From NCBI GenBank assembly GCA_049324315.1, contig JBMOKU010000050.1:1-58746 (forward strand): DNA of 58,746 nt, read 5' to 3'. Shown here one piece after another: positions 33,949 to 42,099 of the stretch; position 1 is the stretch's first letter, and the number at the start of each line of letters is the position of its first letter. This stretch comes from JBMOKU01 sp049324315 (lineage in GTDB: Bacteria > Bacillota > Clostridia > Peptostreptococcales > Thermotaleaceae). The position numbers and the translations under genes were made by a program. The notes beneath the pieces were generated by a model, which worked only from the letters and a program-made list of their open reading frames with translations, ran no database searches and was not told the origin of the DNA.

Positions 33949-36012
33949 ATGGAAAAAACGCTTTTGTTGACGGTTTTGCTGCTTCCTTTATTCGGTGCTT
34001 TAATAAGCTATATATTAGGAATGAAAGCGAGAAGGTATAGAGATCCGTTCAATATGATCATGACGGGCGGGGTCTTTGCCATCGTCACCTATATGTATAC
34101 CATCGTTAAGCATGGAACCGTAGAGGTTTTCATACCGGATATCATGGTTACAGGTCTGTATCTAAAGTTGGATATGTTCAGGTATATTTTTGTATGGCTG
34201 ACCTGTTTCATCTGGTTTTTAACAACCATATATTCTACCCAGTATCTCATTAAATACAAAAATAGGAATCGATACTATGCATTCTTCATGCTGACCTTAG
34301 GGAGTACCATAGGCGTATTCCTATCGGAAAATATTTTAAATCTATTTACCTTTTTTGAGATTATGTCCTTAACATCCTATGCGTTGATCATCCACGACGA
34401 GGATCAATATGCCCATGAAGCGGGAAAGATTTATATCGGCATGGCCATTGGAGGAGGCTTGATCTTACTGCTGGGAATATTCCTTTTATTTGAATATACA
34501 GGTACGTTGAATATCAGTCAGTATGCATCAAAAATGGATGCAATGGGAAATCTCAAATATCTAATAGCGGCATTCATTCTGATTGGCTTTGGCATTAAAG
34601 CCAGCATGGTTCCTCTCCATGTTTGGCTGCCTAAGGTCTATCCGGCAGCCCCTACGCCGGCCAGCGCCATTCTATCGGGAATTTTGGTAAAGACAGGGAT
34701 ATTTGGCATCATGATCTTGGTCGGATACATTATGAAAGGGGATCCATGGATATCGATGATTGTTTTTACGGGCGGATTGATGAATATGCTCTTAGGAGGC
34801 TTTCTAGCCATGTTTCAAAGAAATATCAAGCGGATTCTTGCCTACAGCAGCATGAGCCAGGCAGGGTATATGCTCGTAGGAATCGGCTTGATGGGTATTT
34901 TAAAAGACCACAAGGCGTTGGCCATTTATGGAGCCCTTTATCATGTAGTGAATCATGGGCTGTTTAAGGTTCTTCTATTTATGGGTGCCGGAATCATCTA
35001 TATGATTCTCCATGAACTAAGTATCAATGAAATTCGGGGCTTTGGAAGAAACAAACCCATGCTCATGGCAGTATTTCTTGTAGGGATATTGGCAGTTGCC
35101 GGAGTTCCTGGCTTTAACGGATTCGTGAGTAAGACACTGCTCCACGAGGCGTTGGCGGAAGCCCACTATATGTTCAATAATACTGTTTTTACCATCATCG
35201 AATTATTATTTACGGTAAGCAGTGGTTTTACGGTGGCATATATGCTTAAGCTTTTTCTGGCAGTGTTTGTAGAGAAAAATGACAAGTTTAGCGGACAATA
35301 CAAAAAACACGTCCGTAAAAGGGCGATCCTGCCTGCTGCGGTCATTGGTGCCACCATTATCATAATAGGGATAAAGCCCGATGTGTTTCTTCCCATCATG
35401 GATGAAGCGGCACAAGTTTTTCAGGAAGGCGGACATACGGAGGTACACATTTATACCTTAGGCAGTATAAAAAGCTCCATGACTTCAATCGCACTGGGAT
35501 TTGTGATTTATTTTGGCTTCGTGAGAAAGTTCCTTAGAAAAAGTAATGGTAGAGAGAGCTGGTATGTTAACCCTGCCTTGAATTGGTTTAACTTGGAGAA
35601 GCACGCATATAAGCCCTTGTTGATGTACCTGTTTCATCTGGCCTCAGATGTATTCCATTTCATTGATCGAAGTATGATTAATCTGGTCAAAATGGCCAAT
35701 GATGGAATCATTGCTTTAAAACAGATGGAAATTCCTACAAATCGATGGAAACGATTGAGGGATAGCATTGCAGCAGGGATGCTGCATAAGCCGTCACCGT
35801 TGGAACCAGAGCTGCACTTTCAGAAAGCAGCAATAGAACCGATGCTGCGTGTGAAGACTTATGGCAAACAAGCTGCCGAAGATATGGAATATGAGGTTCA
35901 TCGTTTATCAGATTTACTACAAAAGGCCAGGGTGAATATGAATACACTAATGGCATCCATCTTTGTCTTTGCTGTGATGCTGGCTGTTGTACTGCTTGTG
36001 ATGGTTCTGTAA
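33949..36012 (+). CDS. Third antiporter-like subunit (NuoL/MrpA N-terminal-like) with C-terminal extension
   Basis: The protein has 687 residues. The first 480 form about 14 membrane helices with FTFFEIMSLTSYAL, FGIKASMVPLHVWLPKVYP and FQRNIKRILAYSSMSQAGY. The last 200 residues hold further helices and a long charged amphipathic stretch (about 580-665). One more membrane helix (ASIFVFAVMLAVVLLVMVL) ends it. The extension recalls the lateral helix plus final helix of NuoL. It lacks the MrpA C-terminal MbhD/MbhE domains, which are separate genes earlier in the operon. Confidence 0.9.
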   Translation: MEKTLLLTVLLLPLFGALISYILGMKARRYRDPFNMIMTGGVFAIVTYMYTIVKHGTVEVFIPDIMVTGLYLKLDMFRYIFVWLTCFIWFLTTIYSTQYLIKYKNRNRYYAFFMLTLGSTIGVFLSENILNLFTFFEIMSLTSYALIIHDEDQYAHEAGKIYIGMAIGGGLILLLGIFLLFEYTGTLNISQYASKMDAMGNLKYLIAAFILIGFGIKASMVPLHVWLPKVYPAAPTPASAILSGILVKTGIFGIMILVGYIMKGDPWISMIVFTGGLMNMLLGGFLAMFQRNIKRILAYSSMSQAGYMLVGIGLMGILKDHKALAIYGALYHVVNHGLFKVLLFMGAGIIYMILHELSINEIRGFGRNKPMLMAVFLVGILAVAGVPGFNGFVSKTLLHEALAEAHYMFNNTVFTIIELLFTVSSGFTVAYMLKLFLAVFVEKNDKFSGQYKKHVRKRAILPAAVIGATIIIIGIKPDVFLPIMDEAAQVFQEGGHTEVHIYTLGSIKSSMTSIALGFVIYFGFVRKFLRKSNGRESWYVNPALNWFNLEKHAYKPLLMYLFHLASDVFHFIDRSMINLVKMANDGIIALKQMEIPTNRWKRLRDSIAAGMLHKPSPLEPELHFQKAAIEPMLRVKTYGKQAAEDMEYEVHRLSDLLQKARVNMNTLMASIFVFAVMLAVVLLVMVL

Positions 36013-36090
36013 ATGATGTTGAAAAGTAGAGAAATGTTGCGATACAACAAAAATGAAATGGGGGTGTATATCATGATAGGAGGGAATAGC

Positions 36091-36345
36091 GTGTATACAA
36101 AGGTTATAGAATGGCTAGGATTCAAACCCTTTTATAGAAATATGACCGTATTGTATGGAATGGTCGTGTTGTTTGTTACTTTTATCTTTATGGTCAACAC
36201 CATAAAAAACTTTCAAGTAAAGCTTATTGGTGATTATATCGTTCAGTTGGCAGCTGTGTATTTATTTGCTAGGATTCATCAGGATATTTTACTAAAAAGA
36301 GTGGGTGAAAAGACCTGGGTGGATAGAGGGAAATATTTTAGATAA
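36091..36345 (+). CDS. Unrecognised small membrane protein ending the Mrp operon
   Basis: The product has about 85 residues and two hydrophobic segments (VLYGMVVLFVTFIFMV; IVQLAAVYLFARIHQDI). I prefer GTG 36091, six bases after GGAGGG; in-frame ATG codons at 36013 and 36073 would give 110 or 91 residues. It follows the antiporter genes directly and precedes their terminator, so it is probably an accessory subunit. The family is not recognised. Confidence 0.7.
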   Translation: MYTKVIEWLGFKPFYRNMTVLYGMVVLFVTFIFMVNTIKNFQVKLIGDYIVQLAAVYLFARIHQDILLKRVGEKTWVDRGKYFR

Positions 36346-36354
36346 TGATAGTAG

Positions 36355-36396
36355 AAACCTTGTCAAAGGGAAAGTTCTTGACAAGGTTTTCTTTTT
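36355..36396 (+). terminator. Terminator of the Mrp operon
   Basis: AAACCTTGTCAA (36355-36366) and TTGACAAGGTTT (36378-36389) pair perfectly, with a T-rich tail. Confidence 0.9.
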
Positions 36397-36504
36397 GTCA
36401 TCAATTTTTAGCTAACTTGCATAACGTAGAGACAGCACTGTCTTGTCGTTCTTACGTGCTATAGAGTATTCTATGATTAATTTTTGAAGAAATAGAAATT
36501 AGAT

Positions 36505-36576
36505 TTGACACTGAATGTCGATGCATGTCAAGGTATGTCGATAAAAAGATGCAGGATATAGTAGGACTCTGTCGAA
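36505..36576 (+). promoter_or_regulatory. Cluster of Spo0A-box-like motifs upstream of the riboswitch
   Basis: ATGTCGAT occurs at 36515-36522 and again at 36535-36542, and the exact 0A-box TGTCGAA at 36570-36576. An inverted repeat TTGACA (36505-36510) and TGTCAA (36526-36531) overlaps the first. The consensus Spo0A box is TGTCGAA. I see no strong -35/-10 pair between here and the aptamer. The palindrome AGACAGCACTGTCT lies further left at about 36430. Confidence 0.5.
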
Positions 36577-36620
36577 TAAAATAAAAAATTAAATGGAAAA
36601 TCTATCTAATAATTTAATGA

Positions 36621-36716
36621 GATTGTAAAAGGTAAACCTGCTGAAAGGCAGGGACACAAAGCCACGGGTCTAAGGTGAAAACTATGATAGCCGGGCTGCC
36701 GAAGTCTTTTAAGCAA
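36621..36716 (+). promoter_or_regulatory. Cyclic di-GMP-I (GEMM-I) riboswitch aptamer
   Basis: The hallmark elements appear in order: GGTAAACC, a P1b hairpin with a GAAA tetraloop (CCTGCTGAAAGGCAGG), GGGACACAAAGCCACGGG, CTAAGG (the receptor side), ATGATAGCCGGG and GCTGCCGA closing P1. It binds the second messenger c-di-GMP. A terminator follows at once, so it probably controls read-through into the giant surface-protein gene at 36873. Whether the ligand turns expression on or off cannot be read by eye. Confidence 0.95.
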
Positions 36717-36718
36717 GG

Positions 36719-36756
36719 TGCTCCTATGCTTTTTTCGGCATAGGGGTATTTTTTTG
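36719..36756 (+). terminator. Riboswitch expression-platform terminator
   Basis: CTCCTATGC (36721-36729) pairs with GCATAGGGG (36738-36746) with one wobble, followed by seven T. It lies right after the P1 stem of the c-di-GMP aptamer. The 36757-36872 stretch to the start codon shows only a GGAGG ribosome site. Confidence 0.88.
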
Positions 36757-36872
36757 CCCATTTCTTATTCTTCCATCGTCCTATTAATAACGAGCTTTCG
36801 TATTTTACGAATGCTAAGCGATGTATTTTTAATATTCTTTATCACTAAGCTATTAGAAACGGAGGAATGTAA

Positions 36873-39800
36873 GTGAAGCTATACTTTAAGCGTATTTCTG
36901 CAATTTTGAGTATTATTCTGGTTATTCAGTGGGTCATATTCCCGGCAGCAGATTGGAATCTTTATACCAATGTTTTTGCAGAAGAAGATACAAACGTGCG
37001 CGTAAATTTCCAGACGATTGGGGAGGAGGTACCCGACGGATATATACCGGATTATGGAGATGTTTACGGTAACAAGAATGGCTATACCTATGGATGGAAT
37101 ATAGACCATAAGGATATGACTATCAATAGAAATACCCATTCAGATTCGAGATTAGATGGATTTTCTCAGTTTCATGAGAATGGTATATGGGAAATCGAAT
37201 TAGTCAGTGGAGATTATGATGTAACAGTAAATGTTGGTGATGCTGTATATTCCAGTACCAACACGATCAATGTAGAAGGTGTGAATTACTGGAATAATGC
37301 ATTCATAGGAGAAGGCGAATTTCTCAAAGAAACCAAAACAGTTACAGTGAGTGATGGGAAATTGACGATAGACCAAGGAGCGTTAGGCGAAGGGCAAACA
37401 AAGATTAATTATATAGAAATTACAAAAATTGCCTCCCAACAGCCAAACATAACAGAAGATACTGTTCCACCTACAATACCGCAGAACTTAACCACAGAAA
37501 ATATCAAGCATGATGAAATTACGCTGCGATGGGATAGTGCAACAGATGATATTGCTTTAAAAGGATATATCTTATATAGAGATGATAGTGAAATTGCAAC
37601 GGTAATGGAAAGTGTATATTACAAGGATGCGAACCTGTCTTCGGCCACAACATACACCTATACGGTAGTCGCTATAGATGAGGCAAATAATATATCCGGC
37701 AAAAGTATGCCGGTCGTTGTTACAACAGAAGCTGCATCGGGACAAGGGATAGGATTAAAGGGTGAGTACTTTAATGGTTTGGACTTTAGTGACAATAAAC
37801 TAAACAGAACTGATGCAGAAATAGACTTTGACTGGGGTGCCGGATCTCCCGACGCAGAAATAAATGCAGATAATTTTACCGTTAGATGGTCGGGAAAGGT
37901 ACAGCCTAGATTTTCAGAAACATATACATTTTACACAGAAACCCATGGTGGTGTAAGACTTTGGATAGATGATCAGTTACTTATAAATGACTGGGAAGCC
38001 CACAATATGACTGTGAAAAGCGGAGTCATCGGCCTACAAGCCGGGCAACTGTATGATATAAAAATGGAATATCGAGAAAATAGTGGATCTGCTTTTGCCA
38101 AGCTTTCATGGTCAAGTGAAAATCAGGTAAAAGAAGTGATTCCCCAGAGTCAATTATATCCTTCTTTTGTGCCGCAGGTACCTACAAATATTCATATAAA
38201 TGAAACGAGTACATCCATACAGTTAACTTGGGATGCAGTAAATGATGCCACAGGTTATGAAATAGAAGCTGATGGAAACATAATCGACAACGGAGGAAGT
38301 ACGAGTTTTGTCCATGAAGATTTGCAGCCTAATACGCAGTATACCTATAGGATTAGATCAAAAATACCTGGTGTCGTTGGGACCTGGAGTATGGCTTTTA
38401 TCTGTAAAACAAGGGTAGCGGCACCTGATAATGTAACTGCAGTGATTATTGATAATACAATTGAAGTTTCCTGGGACTCCGCTGAGGGGGCTGTAGGCTA
38501 TGATATTGAAGTTGATGGAGATGTCATTGATAATGGCGGCAGTACAACCTATCTTCATGAAAATGTTATGCCTGATACCGAACATACCTATAGGGTTCGT
38601 GCAAAAAATGATAATGGTGCCGGTGATTGGAGTACCGTGATTCGCAAAGGTATTTCAACGGATATACCGATGAATGTAAATGCCGCTGCAACCAGTACGT
38701 CAATTACCGTTACATGGGATCCGGTGGAAGAAGCTTCCGGTTATGATATTGAAGTCGATGGTGTCATCGTTGACAATGGGCTGAATACAATGTACATCCA
38801 CAATAATCTATTAGCAAATACGCAGCATTCCTATCGTGTAAGAGTTAGAAAAATTGACAGCATAGGTGAATGGAGTGGATTGATTGTTCAATCTACACTA
38901 CCGGAGCCTGGCAAGGGTATCGGGCTAAAAGCAGAGTACTTTCAAAATAATGATCTTTCAGAGCTCAAACGTACTCGAATAGATGAAGCTATCGATTTTG
39001 ACTGGAAACAAGATTCACCGGCACCTGGTATTCATGGGGATGAATTTTCAGTTAGCTGGACAGGACAAATGGAACCTAGATTTTCTGAAGTCTATACAAT
39101 TTATACGGAAACCCATGGCGGGGTAAGATTGTGGGTTGACGGAGAATTGCTCATTGATGATTGGGATGCTCACAATACAACGCATAATAGTGGGACAATA
39201 TCTCTAGAAGCCGGTAATAGATATGATATCAAAATGCAATACAAAGAAAGTAACGGTATTTCAAAAGCGCAGTTATTATGGTCAAGTGCATCACAGAGTA
39301 AGGAAGTAATTCCGAAAAGTCAATTATATCCTATCGGAATACCTAAAAATATAACAACCAACTCTGCGGAAAAGAGCATTACGATTCATTGGGATGCAGT
39401 AACTTTCGCAGACAGCTATGATATTGAAGTTGATGGAAGTATTGTTGAAAATATAGCAGAACTTAGTTATACCCATGAAGGATTAGTTCCCGGTACGCTG
39501 CATGCTTACAGAGTGAGAGCAAATACCAGTGATATTAAAGGGGAGTGGAGCCCCAGTATAACAGCAGCCACTCTACTGGGTAAACCTTCAAATGTGGAAG
39601 TGATAGCTACAGAGACAAGTTTAGCAGTGTCATGGGAAAGTGTAGAAGGCGCTGCAGCATACGACATTGAAGTTGACGGAATCATTATTAATAACGGAGT
39701 AAATATAAATTTTACACATGAAAACCTTTTATCTGGAACACTTCATAAGTATCGTGTAAGAGCAAAAAGTTTGGCAGTGACAGGCGGATGGACAAGCATT

Positions 39801-41840
39801 GTCGATAAATGGACATTACCTGATATACCGCAAAATATTCAGATAGCATCTACCAGTACATCTATTACAATAGATTGGGATGAAGTTAGAGGTGCCACAG
39901 GGTATGATGTAGAGGCATACGGCACTGCAGTGGATAATGGGACATCCACAACATATACGGAAGAAGGCATCAATCCAAATATGCAGCGTGCCTACAGAGT
40001 TAGAGCGAAGAATTCCAGCGGTAATGGAAAATGGAGTAATATTATTGCGAAAACGACTCTACCGGGTATTTCAGGGAGTTTACAAGGTACGGCGACAGAT
40101 ACAACTGTCGTGATTCAATGGGACGCAATAGCCGGCGCTATAGCATATGACTTAGAGATTGATGGCGTGATTTTTGAGAATATCCAAGGAACTTCATATA
40201 TTCATAGTGGATTAGCACCGAATACAGAGCATAGGTATAGGGTTCGGGCTAGGAGTACCGAAGGTGTGGGCAGCTGGAGCCAAATAATGACAATAACAAC
40301 TTTACCTTCAATACCACAGAATCTAAGTGCTGAAGTAACGCCAGAAGGAATTAAAGTTACCTGGGATGCAGTGGAAGGTGCAACAGGCTATGACATTGAA
40401 GTAGATGGTCAAGTGATTGACAACGGTGCAAACACAATGTATTTACATACGGGAATCGAGCCGAATACAGAACATACCTATAGAGTACGGGCAAAAAATG
40501 GAGAAATCCTAAGCCTTTGGAGTGGATTGATTACAAAAACCACATTGGTTGGAGTACCGGCTAATTTAAGGGCCACAGCCACAAGTACGGAGATTACGAT
40601 AATGTGGGATATGGTGGTGGGTGCCACAGGTTATGACATAGAAGTAGATGGCGTGATTATCAATAATGAACTGAGCACGACATTCATACATGAGAATTTA
40701 ACGCCCAATACGGAGCACGTCTATCGTGTCAGAACAAGAAATGCCGGGGGCACAGGACCATGGAGCGAGTATTTAAATGTTTCCACGGTATTGGGGACAC
40801 CAACCAATATTGTTACAGAGGCTACAAGCAGTTCTATAAAGCTGTCATGGGATCCCGTGTCAGGAGCAACCGGGTATGATGTACTGGTAGATGGAGAAGT
40901 TGTGGACAGTGGAACAAATACATTCTATGAGCATACCGGACTTGAACCATTCTCATGGCATATTTACCGTGTAAGGGCAAAAGAAGGAAGCTCAACAGGG
41001 GAATGGAGTGATGGTGTAACAACTGCCACGCTGCTGGGAACACCCTCAAATGTCAAAGGGGAATCAATTAGCGATCAAATTACGGTTACATGGGACGACG
41101 TAGTTGGCGCGACAACCTATGAGATAGAAGTTGATGGATCAATGGTTGAGGTTGGCACAGAGAATATTTTTGACCATAAGAATTTAAGTCCTAATGAATA
41201 TTACACCTACAGAGTCCGTGCTATAAATGAAAGCGTGCAAAGTGAATGGAGTGAACTGGTGACGGTATATACGGCGCCGGAGGTCCCCAAAAATCTTCAG
41301 GTAACAGCGACTACAACAAATGAAATTACATTGGTTTGGGACGATGTGGAAAATGCGACTTCATATGATATAGAAGTAGATGAAAAAATAATTAACACTT
41401 TAAATCTAACTACTTTTACGCATCAGAACTTAGAACCTAATACCATGCATCTATACAGGGTAAGAGCCCAAAATGAGGGTGCACAGAGTAATTGGACAGA
41501 AATATTGGAAAAAAACACAGTACCCGAGATTACAGTAAATGTCGGTAAGGATAATATATTTGATTTGGTTGTCGTGGCACCGAAAAAGGAGAATGTAGAT
41601 ACTAGAAAAATCAAAGTTACCTACAATCCGGAGGATGTGGATGTGGTGGATCTATATGCTGCAACGCCGGAAGTGGATTTGGAAACCGGAGTTATTGCGG
41701 AAACCAATATCTCTGTAGAGAAATTCACACCGGGCGAGATTATCTATACCATAAATAACGCAGACAAAACGGTGGTAAATACAATTAAGTTTATTGCCAA
41801 GACAAATGAATATTCAAAGATAACTTATACAATTGAATAG
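36873..41840 (+). CDS. Giant secreted PA14/fibronectin-III surface protein
   Basis: A 1655-residue secreted protein begins with a signal peptide (about 1-35). A malectin-like carbohydrate-binding domain (about 40-185) follows, then one FnIII, a PA14 domain (about 288-436, FYTETHGGVRLWIDDQLL), three FnIII, a second PA14 (about 679-822) and nine more FnIII. A C-terminal domain at about 1551-1655 (TYNPEDVDVVDLYAATPE) recurs in the next large protein and looks cohesin-like. FnIII units carry the near-identical core GATGYDIEVDG. The start is GTG 36873, seven bases after GGAGG. Likely an extracellular adhesin or matrix protein binding glycans, controlled by c-di-GMP through the riboswitch. No LPXTG or S-layer anchor is seen. 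Confidence 0.9.
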   Translation: MKLYFKRISAILSIILVIQWVIFPAADWNLYTNVFAEEDTNVRVNFQTIGEEVPDGYIPDYGDVYGNKNGYTYGWNIDHKDMTINRNTHSDSRLDGFSQFHENGIWEIELVSGDYDVTVNVGDAVYSSTNTINVEGVNYWNNAFIGEGEFLKETKTVTVSDGKLTIDQGALGEGQTKINYIEITKIASQQPNITEDTVPPTIPQNLTTENIKHDEITLRWDSATDDIALKGYILYRDDSEIATVMESVYYKDANLSSATTYTYTVVAIDEANNISGKSMPVVVTTEAASGQGIGLKGEYFNGLDFSDNKLNRTDAEIDFDWGAGSPDAEINADNFTVRWSGKVQPRFSETYTFYTETHGGVRLWIDDQLLINDWEAHNMTVKSGVIGLQAGQLYDIKMEYRENSGSAFAKLSWSSENQVKEVIPQSQLYPSFVPQVPTNIHINETSTSIQLTWDAVNDATGYEIEADGNIIDNGGSTSFVHEDLQPNTQYTYRIRSKIPGVVGTWSMAFICKTRVAAPDNVTAVIIDNTIEVSWDSAEGAVGYDIEVDGDVIDNGGSTTYLHENVMPDTEHTYRVRAKNDNGAGDWSTVIRKGISTDIPMNVNAAATSTSITVTWDPVEEASGYDIEVDGVIVDNGLNTMYIHNNLLANTQHSYRVRVRKIDSIGEWSGLIVQSTLPEPGKGIGLKAEYFQNNDLSELKRTRIDEAIDFDWKQDSPAPGIHGDEFSVSWTGQMEPRFSEVYTIYTETHGGVRLWVDGELLIDDWDAHNTTHNSGTISLEAGNRYDIKMQYKESNGISKAQLLWSSASQSKEVIPKSQLYPIGIPKNITTNSAEKSITIHWDAVTFADSYDIEVDGSIVENIAELSYTHEGLVPGTLHAYRVRANTSDIKGEWSPSITAATLLGKPSNVEVIATETSLAVSWESVEGAAAYDIEVDGIIINNGVNINFTHENLLSGTLHKYRVRAKSLAVTGGWTSIVDKWTLPDIPQNIQIASTSTSITIDWDEVRGATGYDVEAYGTAVDNGTSTTYTEEGINPNMQRAYRVRAKNSSGNGKWSNIIAKTTLPGISGSLQGTATDTTVVIQWDAIAGAIAYDLEIDGVIFENIQGTSYIHSGLAPNTEHRYRVRARSTEGVGSWSQIMTITTLPSIPQNLSAEVTPEGIKVTWDAVEGATGYDIEVDGQVIDNGANTMYLHTGIEPNTEHTYRVRAKNGEILSLWSGLITKTTLVGVPANLRATATSTEITIMWDMVVGATGYDIEVDGVIINNELSTTFIHENLTPNTEHVYRVRTRNAGGTGPWSEYLNVSTVLGTPTNIVTEATSSSIKLSWDPVSGATGYDVLVDGEVVDSGTNTFYEHTGLEPFSWHIYRVRAKEGSSTGEWSDGVTTATLLGTPSNVKGESISDQITVTWDDVVGATTYEIEVDGSMVEVGTENIFDHKNLSPNEYYTYRVRAINESVQSEWSELVTVYTAPEVPKNLQVTATTTNEITLVWDDVENATSYDIEVDEKIINTLNLTTFTHQNLEPNTMHLYRVRAQNEGAQSNWTEILEKNTVPEITVNVGKDNIFDLVVVAPKKENVDTRKIKVTYNPEDVDVVDLYAATPEVDLETGVIAETNISVEKFTPGEIIYTINNADKTVVNTIKFIAKTNEYSKITYTIE

Positions 41841-41856
41841 TATAATCTCTAACTGA

Positions 41857-41952
41857 AGTTTTGCACTTTTTATAGAAAACGTGGCTTTAAGCCATTCATT
41901 CTGGAAAATTACATCCGGTATCTTCAATGCTTTTATAAAAAAGTGCAAAACT
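41857..41952. repeat. Long inverted-repeat element between the two FnIII genes
   Basis: AGTTTTGCACTTTTTATA (41857-41874) is the complement of 41934-41952 apart from one extra A. The 59-base interior includes the palindrome TGGCTTTAAGCCA. It could be a terminator-like RNA, an attenuator or a small MITE. No known riboswitch motif is seen. The rest of 41953-42099 is AT-rich and empty. Confidence 0.6.
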
Positions 41953-42099
41953 ATAGTCTTTAAATATTATAGAGATATTTTAGAAAATTAAATAATACAT
42001 TCAGTTATTTATGGATTGTGAATTAAATCTGAGTTTGATATTTCCATATGTATAGATATGACTTAAAACACAGGAAATAGAATGTTAGGTGGGGATTGA

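Noticed and set aside
41953..42099. Second c-di-GMP riboswitch upstream of the 1148-residue FnIII gene
   Set aside because: None of the GEMM-I or GEMM-II conserved blocks is present; only AT-rich sequence is seen.
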